Assembly: GCF_003171655.1 (NCBI RefSeq)
Contig: NZ_QFZL01000001.1
Span: forward strand, 1-64,000
DNA from: Stakelama portus
GTDB lineage: Bacteria; Pseudomonadota; Alphaproteobacteria; Sphingomonadales; Sphingomonadaceae
Reading direction: 5' to 3'
Length of the DNA stretch: 64,000 nt
The position numbers and the translations under genes were made by a program. Under the pieces are notes generated by a model. The model did no database searches. It saw nothing but the letters and a program-made list of their open reading frames with translations, and was not told the origin of the DNA. This document shows positions 8,622-16,521 of this stretch, piece by piece (position 1 is the first letter of the stretch; each line of letters starts with the position of its first letter).

Positions 8622-10547
8622 GTGCGCATCTTGATCGTGGACGACGAAAAGGCGATGCATGACAGCTATCGCCAGGTGTTCAGCAAGCGCGGTGAAGCCG
8701 CTGCCGGCGGCGCCGCATTGTCCGCGATGGCGGCCGAGCTGTTCAGTGACGATGAAGACGTAGCGGATTTGAGCGACGCCCCGGCCGTGTCGGGCGACGA
8801 TGTCGAATTCGATTGCGACCATTTCAATCAGGGACTGCAGGCCGTCGAGGCCGTGCAGGACAGCATCGAAACCGGCAATCGCTATGCAGTCGCCTTTATC
8901 GACGTCCGCATGCCGCCGGGCATCGACGGCAAGGAAACCGCACGGCGCATCCGTGCGATGGACCCCGACATCAATCTGGTGATCGTTACCGGCTATTCCG
9001 ATTTCTCGCCGCTGGACATCAGCCGCGCCGCCGGACCCGCCGACAAGATCTTCTATATCGCCAAGCCGTTCCAGGCCGAGGAAGTGATGCAGACGGCGAC
9101 CGCGCTGGGCGCGCGCTGGCGCGTTGATATCGAATTGCGCGAAGCCCGCGCGTTGCTCGCCGAAAAGATCGAGCAGCTCGAAGAGCAGAAGCTGGAACTC
9201 GCCGCCAATGAATCCAAGGCGGTGCATATGGCGACGCACGATTCGCTGACCGAGGCGCCCAATCGCCTTGCCTTCATGCGGGCGCTGACCGAACATGTTC
9301 GCGAACGCGAATGTTTCGCGCTGGCGATGCTCGATCTCGACCGGTTCAAGCTGGTCAACGACACGTTCGGCCATCTCGCCGGCGATGAACTGATCCGCAT
9401 GGTCTATACCCTGTTGCAGGAAACGGTGCCGCAGGGCGCGTTGGTCGCGCGATTGGGCGGCGATGAATTCGCGCTGCTGTCGCGCGTCACCAGCGAAGAC
9501 GAAGCGGTGATGTGCTGCGAACTTGTGATCAAGGCGATTTCGACCAGCTTCAAGGTATTCGGCCATTCGGTTCAGGGAAGCGCCTCGATCGGTCTGGTCG
9601 TCGCCGATCCGGAGAATGACAAGGATCCGGTCGATCTGATGCGGCGCGCGGACCTTGCGCTCAACGAATCCAAACGTGCCGGTCGCGGTGTCGTCCGGGT
9701 GTTCGACGAAAGCATGGACGAATCGATCCGTTTTCGGCGCCAGATCGAAGGCGGCTTGAGCGAAGCGATCGAAAAGGGCGAGCTCAAGCTCGTCTATCAG
9801 CCGATCGTCGGGCGCGACGGGCTTGAAGTCGTCGGTTTCGAAGCGCTGATGCGCTGGAATACCGAAGAATTCGGGCCGATTTCACCGGCGATGTTCATCC
9901 CGATCGCCGAGGAATCGAACCTGATCCACGAACTGGGCGACTGGGCGATCGACGAAGCGGTCAAGGTGCTGCAGCAATGGCCGGGGCAATATGTCTCGGT
10001 CAATTTCAGCCCGCGCCAGTTCCGCCGCCAGAATTTCGTCGGCCATGTGATCGAACGGGTGCAGCGGCACGGCGTCGCGCCGAACCGCTTTCAGATCGAA
10101 ATCACCGAAACCGCGATTTTCGACGATGCCGAACGCGCCGCCGAAACGCTGTATCGCCTGCGCCAGATGGGGTTCCGCATCGCGCTCGACGATTTCGGCA
10201 CCGGCTATTCCTCGCTCTACAACATCCGCAAATTTGCGCTGGATTGCCTGAAAATCGACCGCAGCTTCATCGACGGCATGGCTCGTGAGCGCGAAAGCGC
10301 GGCGATCGTCAATTCGATCATCCATCTTGGCGGCGCGCTGGGCCTCGAAGTCGTTGCCGAGGGCGTCGAAACCCAGGGGCAGGTCGATACACTGCTGATC
10401 GCCGGATGCAGCCATATGCAGGGCTATCACTTTGCCCGCCCGGTTCCCCCCGAACAGGCGCTGGAACTCGCCGAACGCCGCTGGCTCGGGGCACCGCCGC
10501 AGGCCAACGTCGTCGAGTTTGAAGCAGGAAACGGGACAAACGGCTGA
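8622..10547 (+). CDS. REC-GGDEF-EAL cyclic di-GMP protein
   Basis: 641 residues. A receiver-type domain (about 1-170) starts MRILIVDDEK and has its Asp in AFIDVRMPPG and lysine in YIAKPFQ. It contains an unusually long acidic insertion (about residues 25-70) between the first strand and the phosphorylation site. A coiled linker (about 175-205) leads to a GGDEF domain with intact RLGGDEF near 277 and an EAL domain with intact FEALMRW near 406, plus ITET, DDFGTGYSSL and AEGVE. It could make or break c-di-GMP; both sites look complete. GTG 8622 is chosen because GGGGGGAG precedes it by nine bases. It overlaps the kinase gene that follows. Confidence 0.9.
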   Translation: MRILIVDDEKAMHDSYRQVFSKRGEAAAGGAALSAMAAELFSDDEDVADLSDAPAVSGDDVEFDCDHFNQGLQAVEAVQDSIETGNRYAVAFIDVRMPPGIDGKETARRIRAMDPDINLVIVTGYSDFSPLDISRAAGPADKIFYIAKPFQAEEVMQTATALGARWRVDIELREARALLAEKIEQLEEQKLELAANESKAVHMATHDSLTEAPNRLAFMRALTEHVRERECFALAMLDLDRFKLVNDTFGHLAGDELIRMVYTLLQETVPQGALVARLGGDEFALLSRVTSEDEAVMCCELVIKAISTSFKVFGHSVQGSASIGLVVADPENDKDPVDLMRRADLALNESKRAGRGVVRVFDESMDESIRFRRQIEGGLSEAIEKGELKLVYQPIVGRDGLEVVGFEALMRWNTEEFGPISPAMFIPIAEESNLIHELGDWAIDEAVKVLQQWPGQYVSVNFSPRQFRRQNFVGHVIERVQRHGVAPNRFQIEITETAIFDDAERAAETLYRLRQMGFRIALDDFGTGYSSLYNIRKFALDCLKIDRSFIDGMARERESAAIVNSIIHLGGALGLEVVAEGVETQGQVDTLLIAGCSHMQGYHFARPVPPEQALELAERRWLGAPPQANVVEFEAGNGTNG

Positions 10548-12424
10548 TGAAAAACGTGCTGGGCGACGCCGTGCGCCGCCTGCGCGGAATGGCATCCGCG
10601 TCTCTTGGCGGAAAACTGGTGCTGATCCTCACCGGCGTCGGGCTGGTGGGGTCGATCGCGATTGCCCTGTTGCTCGCCGCGGTGATCACGCCCAGCTTCA
10701 AACGGCTGGAGGACAAGTCGGTCACCGCGCATGTCGAGCGGACGCGCGCCGCGCTCGACGAATTCGCCAACAAGGTGGAAACCGCGGTTCGCGACTATGG
10801 CGACTGGAACGACAGCTACGCCTATATGGAGCATCCGACGCGCGCGTTCGAAGAGGAATCCTTTTCGACGCTGGCGATGCAGAATCTCAGCGTCGATGGC
10901 ATGGCCTATATCCGCAATGACGGATCGGTCGTGATCGCGCGATGGATCGACCCGGCGAGCGGCAAGGACGTTCCGGCGATGAAGGCCGAACTGGTCCGGC
11001 GGATCGGCGGGATCGATCTTGCCCGTGCCGTCGATACGGACGGTTCGGGCAATTTCTACCTCCGCTTCGGCGACAATGTCGCGGCGGTGGGCGTGGCGCG
11101 CGTGCGCCGCAGCGACGGCACCGGCACGCCGCGCGGTTTCGTGCTGATGGCGCGCACGATCGGATCGGATCAGCTGAGCAATTTGCTGCAGGTAACGGCG
11201 CAGGTGAACCTCGCCGCCGATCTGAACGATGTGGCGATCACCCCGCATGCGAACCGGCTCGACATTGCCGTCCCGGTGCGCGGGCCCGATGGCGAAACGG
11301 TGGCGAGCGCCGCCTATGCCGTGCCGCGCGACATGTCGTTGCTGGGGCGGCGGATGCTGCTCCTCGCGGCGATCGGTACCTCGATATTGATGATCGTCGT
11401 GCTGGTCGTGCTGCGCAAGGTGATCGGCCGGATGGTATTGCGCCCGCTCAAGCGCGTCGAACGTCACATGGGCGTGGTGCGCCAGTCGGGAACGCTCGGC
11501 ATGCTTGAGGAAAAGCCGCGATCCGATGAAATCGGCAGCCTGGTCACCAGCTTCAATTCGATGCTCCGCCAGCTCAAGGATCTGCGCGAGCAGCTCGAAG
11601 TCCAGTCGTTCAAGCTAGGCCGGTCGGAAAGCGCCGTGGCGGTGATGCATAATGTCCGCAACGCGCTCAATCCGATCAGCACGATCCTCAGCCAGGGGCT
11701 GGGGACGGGGGGCGGCGCCGATCCGGCGCTGGTCGATCGTGCACTTTCCGAACTGGCGCGCGAGGATATTCCGGCGGTGCGCCGGCAAAAGCTCGTCGCC
11801 TTTCTGGCGGCGGCGCAGCAGGCGGCGGCGGGTGAGCGCGGCGAGCGGCAGCAACAGCTTCAGCTCGGCCGCGAGGCGCTGCACCATGTGCTCGAAATCA
11901 TCGGCAAGCAGCAGGAAGCGGCGCATGAACGCCCGCAGCTTGAGGCATGCGACATTACCGACATCATCGCGCAGAACGCGACGATCGCCCGCTATTCGAG
12001 CGAATGTTCGATTTCGTTCAGCTTCCCCTCCACGCCGCATTGGGTGATGGGCAATCGCGTCATCCTGAGCCAGGTGGTCGGCAATTTGCTGGGCAATGCG
12101 GCCGAAGCGATCAACGCGACCGGGCGGGGGAGTGGGAGTATCGCGGTTTCGGTGAGCGAGGACAAAGACACGGTGCGCGTCGTGATCCGCGACGATGGCG
12201 ACGGGTTCGAGCCGGAAAATGCGCCGACTCTGTTCCAGCGCGGCTTTTCCACCCGCAAGCATAAATCGGGCGGACTGGGGCTGCACTGGTGCGCCAATTC
12301 GATGAACGCGATGGAAGGCAAGCTCGACTTGCTGAGCGAAGGCGCCGGGATGGGCGCGCGCGCGGTGCTGACGTTGAAGGCCGCCACCGAGATGACGGCC
12401 GGCGGCGAGAATATCGCGGCCTGA
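10547..12424 (+). CDS. CHASE4-HAMP sensor histidine kinase with atypical H-box
   Basis: 625 residues. A first membrane helix (about 22-48) and second (about 268-288) enclose a periplasmic domain with the CHASE4 hallmark RDYGDWNDSYAYM. A HAMP domain follows, then a divergent phosphoacceptor region VMHNVRNALNPIST near 366 instead of the usual HE(I/L)RTPL, and an ATPase domain with NLLGNAAEAI near 512, DDGDGF and a GGLGLHW G2 box near 575. Its ATG overlaps the TGA of the REC-GGDEF-EAL gene (TGATG), so it is the obvious kinase for that receiver. The pair would link an envelope signal to c-di-GMP. Confidence 0.88.
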   Translation: MKNVLGDAVRRLRGMASASLGGKLVLILTGVGLVGSIAIALLLAAVITPSFKRLEDKSVTAHVERTRAALDEFANKVETAVRDYGDWNDSYAYMEHPTRAFEEESFSTLAMQNLSVDGMAYIRNDGSVVIARWIDPASGKDVPAMKAELVRRIGGIDLARAVDTDGSGNFYLRFGDNVAAVGVARVRRSDGTGTPRGFVLMARTIGSDQLSNLLQVTAQVNLAADLNDVAITPHANRLDIAVPVRGPDGETVASAAYAVPRDMSLLGRRMLLLAAIGTSILMIVVLVVLRKVIGRMVLRPLKRVERHMGVVRQSGTLGMLEEKPRSDEIGSLVTSFNSMLRQLKDLREQLEVQSFKLGRSESAVAVMHNVRNALNPISTILSQGLGTGGGADPALVDRALSELAREDIPAVRRQKLVAFLAAAQQAAAGERGERQQQLQLGREALHHVLEIIGKQQEAAHERPQLEACDITDIIAQNATIARYSSECSISFSFPSTPHWVMGNRVILSQVVGNLLGNAAEAINATGRGSGSIAVSVSEDKDTVRVVIRDDGDGFEPENAPTLFQRGFSTRKHKSGGLGLHWCANSMNAMEGKLDLLSEGAGMGARAVLTLKAATEMTAGGENIAA

Positions 12425-13579
12425 TCAGCCCGCGCGGCGTTTCGGCGCGATCGCGTCGCGCCGCCGCAGATAGGGCGCGACCAGATTGCGGGCCCGATAA
12501 TATTCCTGCCGTTCGGCGGGCAGCGATTCGAAACTGGCGACGACCCGGCGACACTGCGCGCTGCGGCATCCGCAGATCATGTGCCAGTTCGATTCGGCCA
12601 GCGTGGTCGAATAATCCCAGCTGATTTCCTCGCCCGGCGCGATTGCGCGAATGGCGATCAGGAAGACGCGGTCCTCGTCGAAACGCAATCCGGCATTGGG
12701 ATCGCAGCTGTGATTGACGAAATCGTCGATCTTGCCCGACGGGCCCATATAGCGATCGGGCGCCACCTGGACGTATCGGTCGATGCTGCCATGGGCGAAG
12801 CGGGGAATTTCGTCCGCGCGGAACCGGCGGCCGGTAAACTCCATCAGCGTGTCGCCTTCGGCAAAGGCACGCGCGGCGAACACTGCCTTGCCCAGATGGT
12901 TTTCATCGACGCGGAACAGGTTGCGGACCGGGCGATAGCGATCGAGCACCAGCAGCCCGCCGCGACCTATGCCGAACGAGCGCAGCGGGTTGATCGTCGC
13001 AAGGCCGATCATGAACCAGACGCTGGCATGGCAGAGCAGTTCGATGACGATATAGAGGAGTTCGTCGACGCCGACCTGGGGCCCGCGAATGGCGACCAGC
13101 AGCGTGGCGAGATCGCCGAAGGTCCACAGGCCCCATGCGGGCGATCGTTCGCGCGAACGATCCTGCCACACGCTTGCCCAGGTGGGCCAGAAACTGATCG
13201 GCACCGCTGCGACGACCAGCAGATGCGCCCAGAGCGCGTTGCGGAAGATCAGCCAGATGGCGAGCGCCGAAAGCGAGGCGGCGATGCACAAAAGTTCAAC
13301 GGTCGTGGGTTTTGCCCAGGTCGAGCGGCGCCAGATGCCGATAACCACGGCGATACAGGCGAGCGCCGACACCGCGAAGATCCACCCCTGCGCAAGTCCG
13401 GGGTTGAGCGCGGCATAGGTAACCGCCTCCATGGCGGTCGCCGCGCTCCAGATCAGCCACGACGCACGGTTCGGCCGCACGATCTCGCGCCGTAGCCCGG
13501 CGAGATAGATCGCGTAGCCGGCAAAGCTGAAACCGACCGCAAGGATGAACCAGATTTCGATGGTAAATCCCCTCCCCAA
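12425..13579 (-). CDS. polytopic membrane protein with C-terminal SET domain
   Basis: 384 residues. The first half (about 1-195) is hydrophobic with six or seven predicted membrane helices and a phrase RPNRASWLIWS that recalls PQ-loop/SemiSWEET-like proteins. The second half (about 225-365) is a SET lysine-methyltransferase domain: NHSCDPNAG near 286, GEEISWDY near 315 and a post-SET-like CGCRSAQCRR near 335. SET proteins bind S-adenosylmethionine and methylate lysines; the substrate here is unknown. No ATG opens the frame: an in-frame TAA lies just upstream, leaving TTG at 13579 or a rare codon after the GGGGAGGGG at 13569-13577. It is convergent with the CHASE4 kinase (gap zero). Confidence 0.82.
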   Translation of the reverse strand: MGRGFTIEIWFILAVGFSFAGYAIYLAGLRREIVRPNRASWLIWSAATAMEAVTYAALNPGLAQGWIFAVSALACIAVVIGIWRRSTWAKPTTVELLCIAASLSALAIWLIFRNALWAHLLVVAAVPISFWPTWASVWQDRSRERSPAWGLWTFGDLATLLVAIRGPQVGVDELLYIVIELLCHASVWFMIGLATINPLRSFGIGRGGLLVLDRYRPVRNLFRVDENHLGKAVFAARAFAEGDTLMEFTGRRFRADEIPRFAHGSIDRYVQVAPDRYMGPSGKIDDFVNHSCDPNAGLRFDEDRVFLIAIRAIAPGEEISWDYSTTLAESNWHMICGCRSAQCRRVVASFESLPAERQEYYRARNLVAPYLRRRDAIAPKRRAG

Positions 13580-13617
13580 ACGAGGCGTTTACCATATTTG
13601 CAGAACTTCGTCTATCC

Positions 13618-13644
13618 GCGACTCGCGCTGAATCCGCGAGTCGC
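13618..13644. promoter_or_regulatory. perfect 10-bp inverted repeat between divergent genes
   Basis: GCGACTCGCG (13618-13627) and CGCGAGTCGC (13635-13644) with loop CTGAATC lie between the SET gene and the nudK-like gene. A second perfect 7-bp repeat, TGGTAAA (13561-13567) and TTTACCA (13588-13594), flanks the ribosome-site-like purine run of the SET gene. Either could be an operator or RNA hairpin; no protein can be named. Confidence 0.4.
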
Positions 13645-13765
13645 CGGGGAGTCAATGAATATCCATATGTTGTACGGCGAGCCGTATTGCACAGCTGGAA
13701 ATTGCGCCGGTACGCCGTTTCGGACAGCCATTTTGTGCGCTGCAAAACTCTTCTATGTTTCGGCC

Positions 13766-14329
13766 ATGAATCCGCGCATCACCGATAGCAGACTCGTATA
13801 TGACGGCTGGTACAAATTGTTCCGGCTTGAAATCGCGATGGACGAGGGTGTCACGGTCGAGCGTCACCTTCTCGACAATGGCTCGGCAGTCGCAGTGCTG
13901 CCCTATGATCCCGTACGGCGTACCGTGATGCTGATTTCCCAGCCGCGCGCGGCCGTGCTGGCGGCGGGTCACGAACCGCTCTTCGAAGCGATCGCCGGCA
14001 ATCTCGACCGCGCCGCCCCCGCCGAGCGCATTTGCGAAGAGGCGCTGGAGGAGGCTGGACTGACGCTCGGAGCGCTCGAGCCGGTTGCCAACATCTGGCC
14101 GATCCCTCCCGTCTCGACCGAACGGGTGCAGCTATATCTTGCGTCCTATGATACGGACAGCATCGTCGGGCCGGGCGGCGGAGCGCCGGATGAACATGAG
14201 TTTATCAGCGTGCACGAGATTGATCTCGACGCGCTGAAGGGTCTCGTGGAGGCGGGTGATTTGCCGGATGCCAAGACGCTGGTGCTCGCACAGGCTCTGA
14301 TGCTCCGTCATCCGGAGCTTCGGCGTTGA
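13766..14329 (+). CDS. nudK: NudK-like GDP-mannose pyrophosphatase (Nudix)
   Basis: 187 residues, close to the 191 of E. coli NudK. It follows that protein segment by segment: ERHLLDNGSAVAVLPYD, TVMLISQPR, then a Nudix region AGNLDRAAPAERICEEALEEAGL and the C-terminal DAKTLVLAQ. The Nudix box is degenerate (canonical Arg replaced by Glu, first Glu missing) but the metal-binding EExxEE core is kept, as in NudK. It would cleave GDP-mannose to GMP and mannose-1-phosphate, and it sits next to manA and manC, which make GDP-mannose. ADP-ribose hydrolase is the alternative. The ATG at 13766 is preferred over upstream in-frame starts by homology. Confidence 0.8.
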   Translation: MNPRITDSRLVYDGWYKLFRLEIAMDEGVTVERHLLDNGSAVAVLPYDPVRRTVMLISQPRAAVLAAGHEPLFEAIAGNLDRAAPAERICEEALEEAGLTLGALEPVANIWPIPPVSTERVQLYLASYDTDSIVGPGGGAPDEHEFISVHEIDLDALKGLVEAGDLPDAKTLVLAQALMLRHPELRR

Positions 14330-14351
14330 GCGACCGGCGGAGACCGGTCGC

Positions 14352-15176
14352 CTAAAGGCGCGTCGTGCCGGGATATGCAAAGAGCAGGTCGCTGCCCGCC
14401 GCCGCTTGGATCTCGCAGGCGCCTTCGAGCGTCAGGCATTCGCCCGCGCGGAAGGCGACGCCGTCCACCACGCCTTCGCCCGATACCGGAATCAACCAGC
14501 CCGACACATTGTCGGGAAGCGTGATGCTGCGATGCCCGCCGGGCCAGCGTTCGAGAACGAATTTCGGCCCTTCGACCAGAATCGTGCGGCTGTCGGAAAC
14601 CCGTCCGGGCATCGGGTGCGGCACGAACGGGACGGGATCGGATACGGCGACCCCTTCGTCGAGATGGAGTTCGCGCGGGCGGCCATAATCATAGAGCCGA
14701 TAGGTGGTTTCCGAATTCTGCTGGACTTCGATCAGCGTGATGCCTGCGCCGATCGCGTGAATCGTGCCCGAAGCCGAATAGAAAAAGTCGCCCGCCTTGA
14801 CCGGCTTCCAGTCGAGCAGATGCTCGATCGAGCCGTCGAGCGCCGCCGCGCGCAGCGTATCGCGGTCGATCGGTTCGCGCGTGCCCAGCGCGATCGTCGA
14901 ATCCGGTTCGGCGGCGAGGATTACCCAGCATTCGTCCTTGCCGCGCGGCAATCCGCGGGCGTGCGCCTGTTCGTCATTGGGGTGGACCTGGACCGAGAGT
15001 TTTTCGCTGGTGAACAGATATTTGATCAGCAGGTCCGGCGTGGCATTGCCCGGCGTCTGGAACCAGATTTCGCCGACGGGTTCGCCATCGGAAGCGGGAT
15101 CGGGAAAGCCCGGCCACAGATTGTGGCGGCCCCAGGGCTTTTCCACACGGTGCGTCGCGAGCAAAGTTGCGGTCAT
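14352..15176 (-). CDS. manA: mannose-6-phosphate isomerase, class I
   Basis: 274 residues, a short type I phosphomannose isomerase. N-terminal VEKPWGRHNLW is the family signature. The metal site is visible as VQVHPNDEQAH near residue 75 and in the SGTIHAIGAG segment near 140. It interconverts fructose-6-phosphate and mannose-6-phosphate in the cytoplasm, feeding GDP-mannose synthesis with manC just upstream on the same strand. The 186-base gap to manC contains two large hairpins, so expression relative to manC may be modulated. No phosphomannomutase is present in the window. Confidence 0.93.
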   Translation of the reverse strand: MTATLLATHRVEKPWGRHNLWPGFPDPASDGEPVGEIWFQTPGNATPDLLIKYLFTSEKLSVQVHPNDEQAHARGLPRGKDECWVILAAEPDSTIALGTREPIDRDTLRAAALDGSIEHLLDWKPVKAGDFFYSASGTIHAIGAGITLIEVQQNSETTYRLYDYGRPRELHLDEGVAVSDPVPFVPHPMPGRVSDSRTILVEGPKFVLERWPGGHRSITLPDNVSGWLIPVSGEGVVDGVAFRAGECLTLEGACEIQAAAGSDLLFAYPGTTRL

Positions 15177-15201
15177 GGCGCGGCTTTCCCTTTTCCGAAT
15201 T

Positions 15202-15276
15202 TAGTGTGGTGGATTTGAAATTCGCCACATTGGCCGGGAGAGCTGGGAGCGAATTTCAAATCCTTAAACCACACTA
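15202..15276. repeat. large hairpin element A
   Basis: The outer arm TAGTGTGGT (15202-15210) pairs with ACCACACTA (15268-15276), and the inner arm GGATTTGAAATTCGC (15211-15225) pairs with GCGAATTTCAAATCC (15249-15263). Pairing is perfect apart from a four-base bulge TTAA on the right side. The loop is 23 bases. It is one of two related elements between manC and manA. Confidence 0.85.
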
Positions 15277-15290
15277 GAATCACATGGTTG

Positions 15291-15366
15291 CTAGTGACCC
15301 TATTGAATCTGAAGTTCGCTCCGCGCTTACCTGATAGTGAGGCGAACTTCAGATTCGGGTCACTAG
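15291..15366. repeat. large hairpin element B
   Basis: The outer arm CTAGTGACCC (15291-15300) pairs with GGGTCACTAG (15357-15366), and the inner arm GAATCTGAAGTTCGC (15305-15319) pairs with GCGAACTTCAGATTC (15342-15356). Four bases TATT bulge on the left. It has the same architecture as element A but in the opposite orientation, and every difference in the stems is compensated. Its right arm contains the manC stop codon (15363-15365). Confidence 0.85.
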
Positions 15367-16406
15367 CGCTTCATCGCTTCGATAAGCTTTTTGACATCCT
15401 GGCTGCGGCCGCGGGGAAGGATCAGGATGTCATCGCCGCTCGCGACGATGGTCAGGTCCGACACGCCGATCGCGGCGATTTTCTTGCCCTGATCGGCACG
15501 AAACTGACAATTGCTGGTATCGATCGCGATCACGTCGCCATGCGCGACATTCCCTTCGGCATCGCACGCGCTGATCGCGTGCAACGCGTCCCAGCTGCCG
15601 ACATCGCTCCAGCCCATGGCGACCGGCACGACGGCGACATTGTCGGCCTTTTCCATGACCGCATAGTCGATCGAATCCGAAGGACAGGCCATGAAGCGAT
15701 CGGCTTGCGGATAGACGCGGATGCCTTCGCGGCGCGCTTCTGCAACGGCGGCGCGGCAGGCCTCCAGCATCTCGGGCGCGAATTTCTCGAGCGCGGAAAG
15801 ATAGGCATCGGCGCGGAACAGGAAGATACCGCCGTTCCAGGCATAGCCGCCTTCGGCCAGCATTGATTCGGCCGTGGCCTGATCGGGCTTTTCGACGAAG
15901 CGTTCGACGCGATAGACGCCCAGCGCGGCCTCTTCCCCGATCTGGATATATCCATAGCCGGTTTCCGGGGCATCGGGCTGAATGCCGAACGTGACCAGCC
16001 CGCCCTTGTCGACCACCTGCATCGCCGCGGCAATCGCGGCATGAAAGGCGGGAACGTCCAGGATCACATGATCCGACGGCATCACGAGCAGGGCTTCGGA
16101 CGGATCAGCCTCCAGCGCGGCGAGCGCGATGGCCGGAGCCGTGTTGCGGCCTGAGGGTTCGAGGATGATCGCCCCCGCAGCGGCGCCCGCTTCGTTCAGC
16201 TGCGCTTCCACCTGATCGGCATGGGCGGCGTTGGCGACGACGATCGGGGGCAGGAACGCGTCGCCGATCGTGCGCTGCGCCGTCATCTGGAGCATTGTAT
16301 GCGCACTGGTAAGGGCGAGCAGTTGTTTGGGCTTTTCGGGCCGGGACATGGGCCACAGGCGCGTGCCGGAGCCCCCTGAGAGAATTACCGAACGGATTTT
16401 GGTCAT
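15363..16406 (-). CDS. manC: mannose-1-phosphate guanylyltransferase
   Basis: 347 residues, the single-domain form without the fused isomerase domain of AlgA/ManC-long proteins, which agrees with a separate manA downstream. The nucleotidyltransferase loop LSGGSGTRLWPMSR lies near residue 9 with EKPKQLLAL after it; FVEKPD near 170 and the GWSDVGSWDAL segment near 270 are also family features. It makes GDP-mannose from mannose-1-phosphate and GTP. The ATG at 16406 is preceded by GGGAGA at a workable distance. Its stop codon is part of hairpin element B. Confidence 0.95.
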   Translation of the reverse strand: MTKIRSVILSGGSGTRLWPMSRPEKPKQLLALTSAHTMLQMTAQRTIGDAFLPPIVVANAAHADQVEAQLNEAGAAAGAIILEPSGRNTAPAIALAALEADPSEALLVMPSDHVILDVPAFHAAIAAAMQVVDKGGLVTFGIQPDAPETGYGYIQIGEEAALGVYRVERFVEKPDQATAESMLAEGGYAWNGGIFLFRADAYLSALEKFAPEMLEACRAAVAEARREGIRVYPQADRFMACPSDSIDYAVMEKADNVAVVPVAMGWSDVGSWDALHAISACDAEGNVAHGDVIAIDTSNCQFRADQGKKIAAIGVSDLTIVASGDDILILPRGRSQDVKKLIEAMKR

Positions 16407-16521
16407 TCGCAGCAAATCTCCCTTATGCCAGTGACGCTTCGGGTCGGATCATGCGCCGGGGGTAAGACAATCCGGTGACGAATGCTACAGCGCAGCATAG
16501 AAGGCCATATCGACCTGCAGG

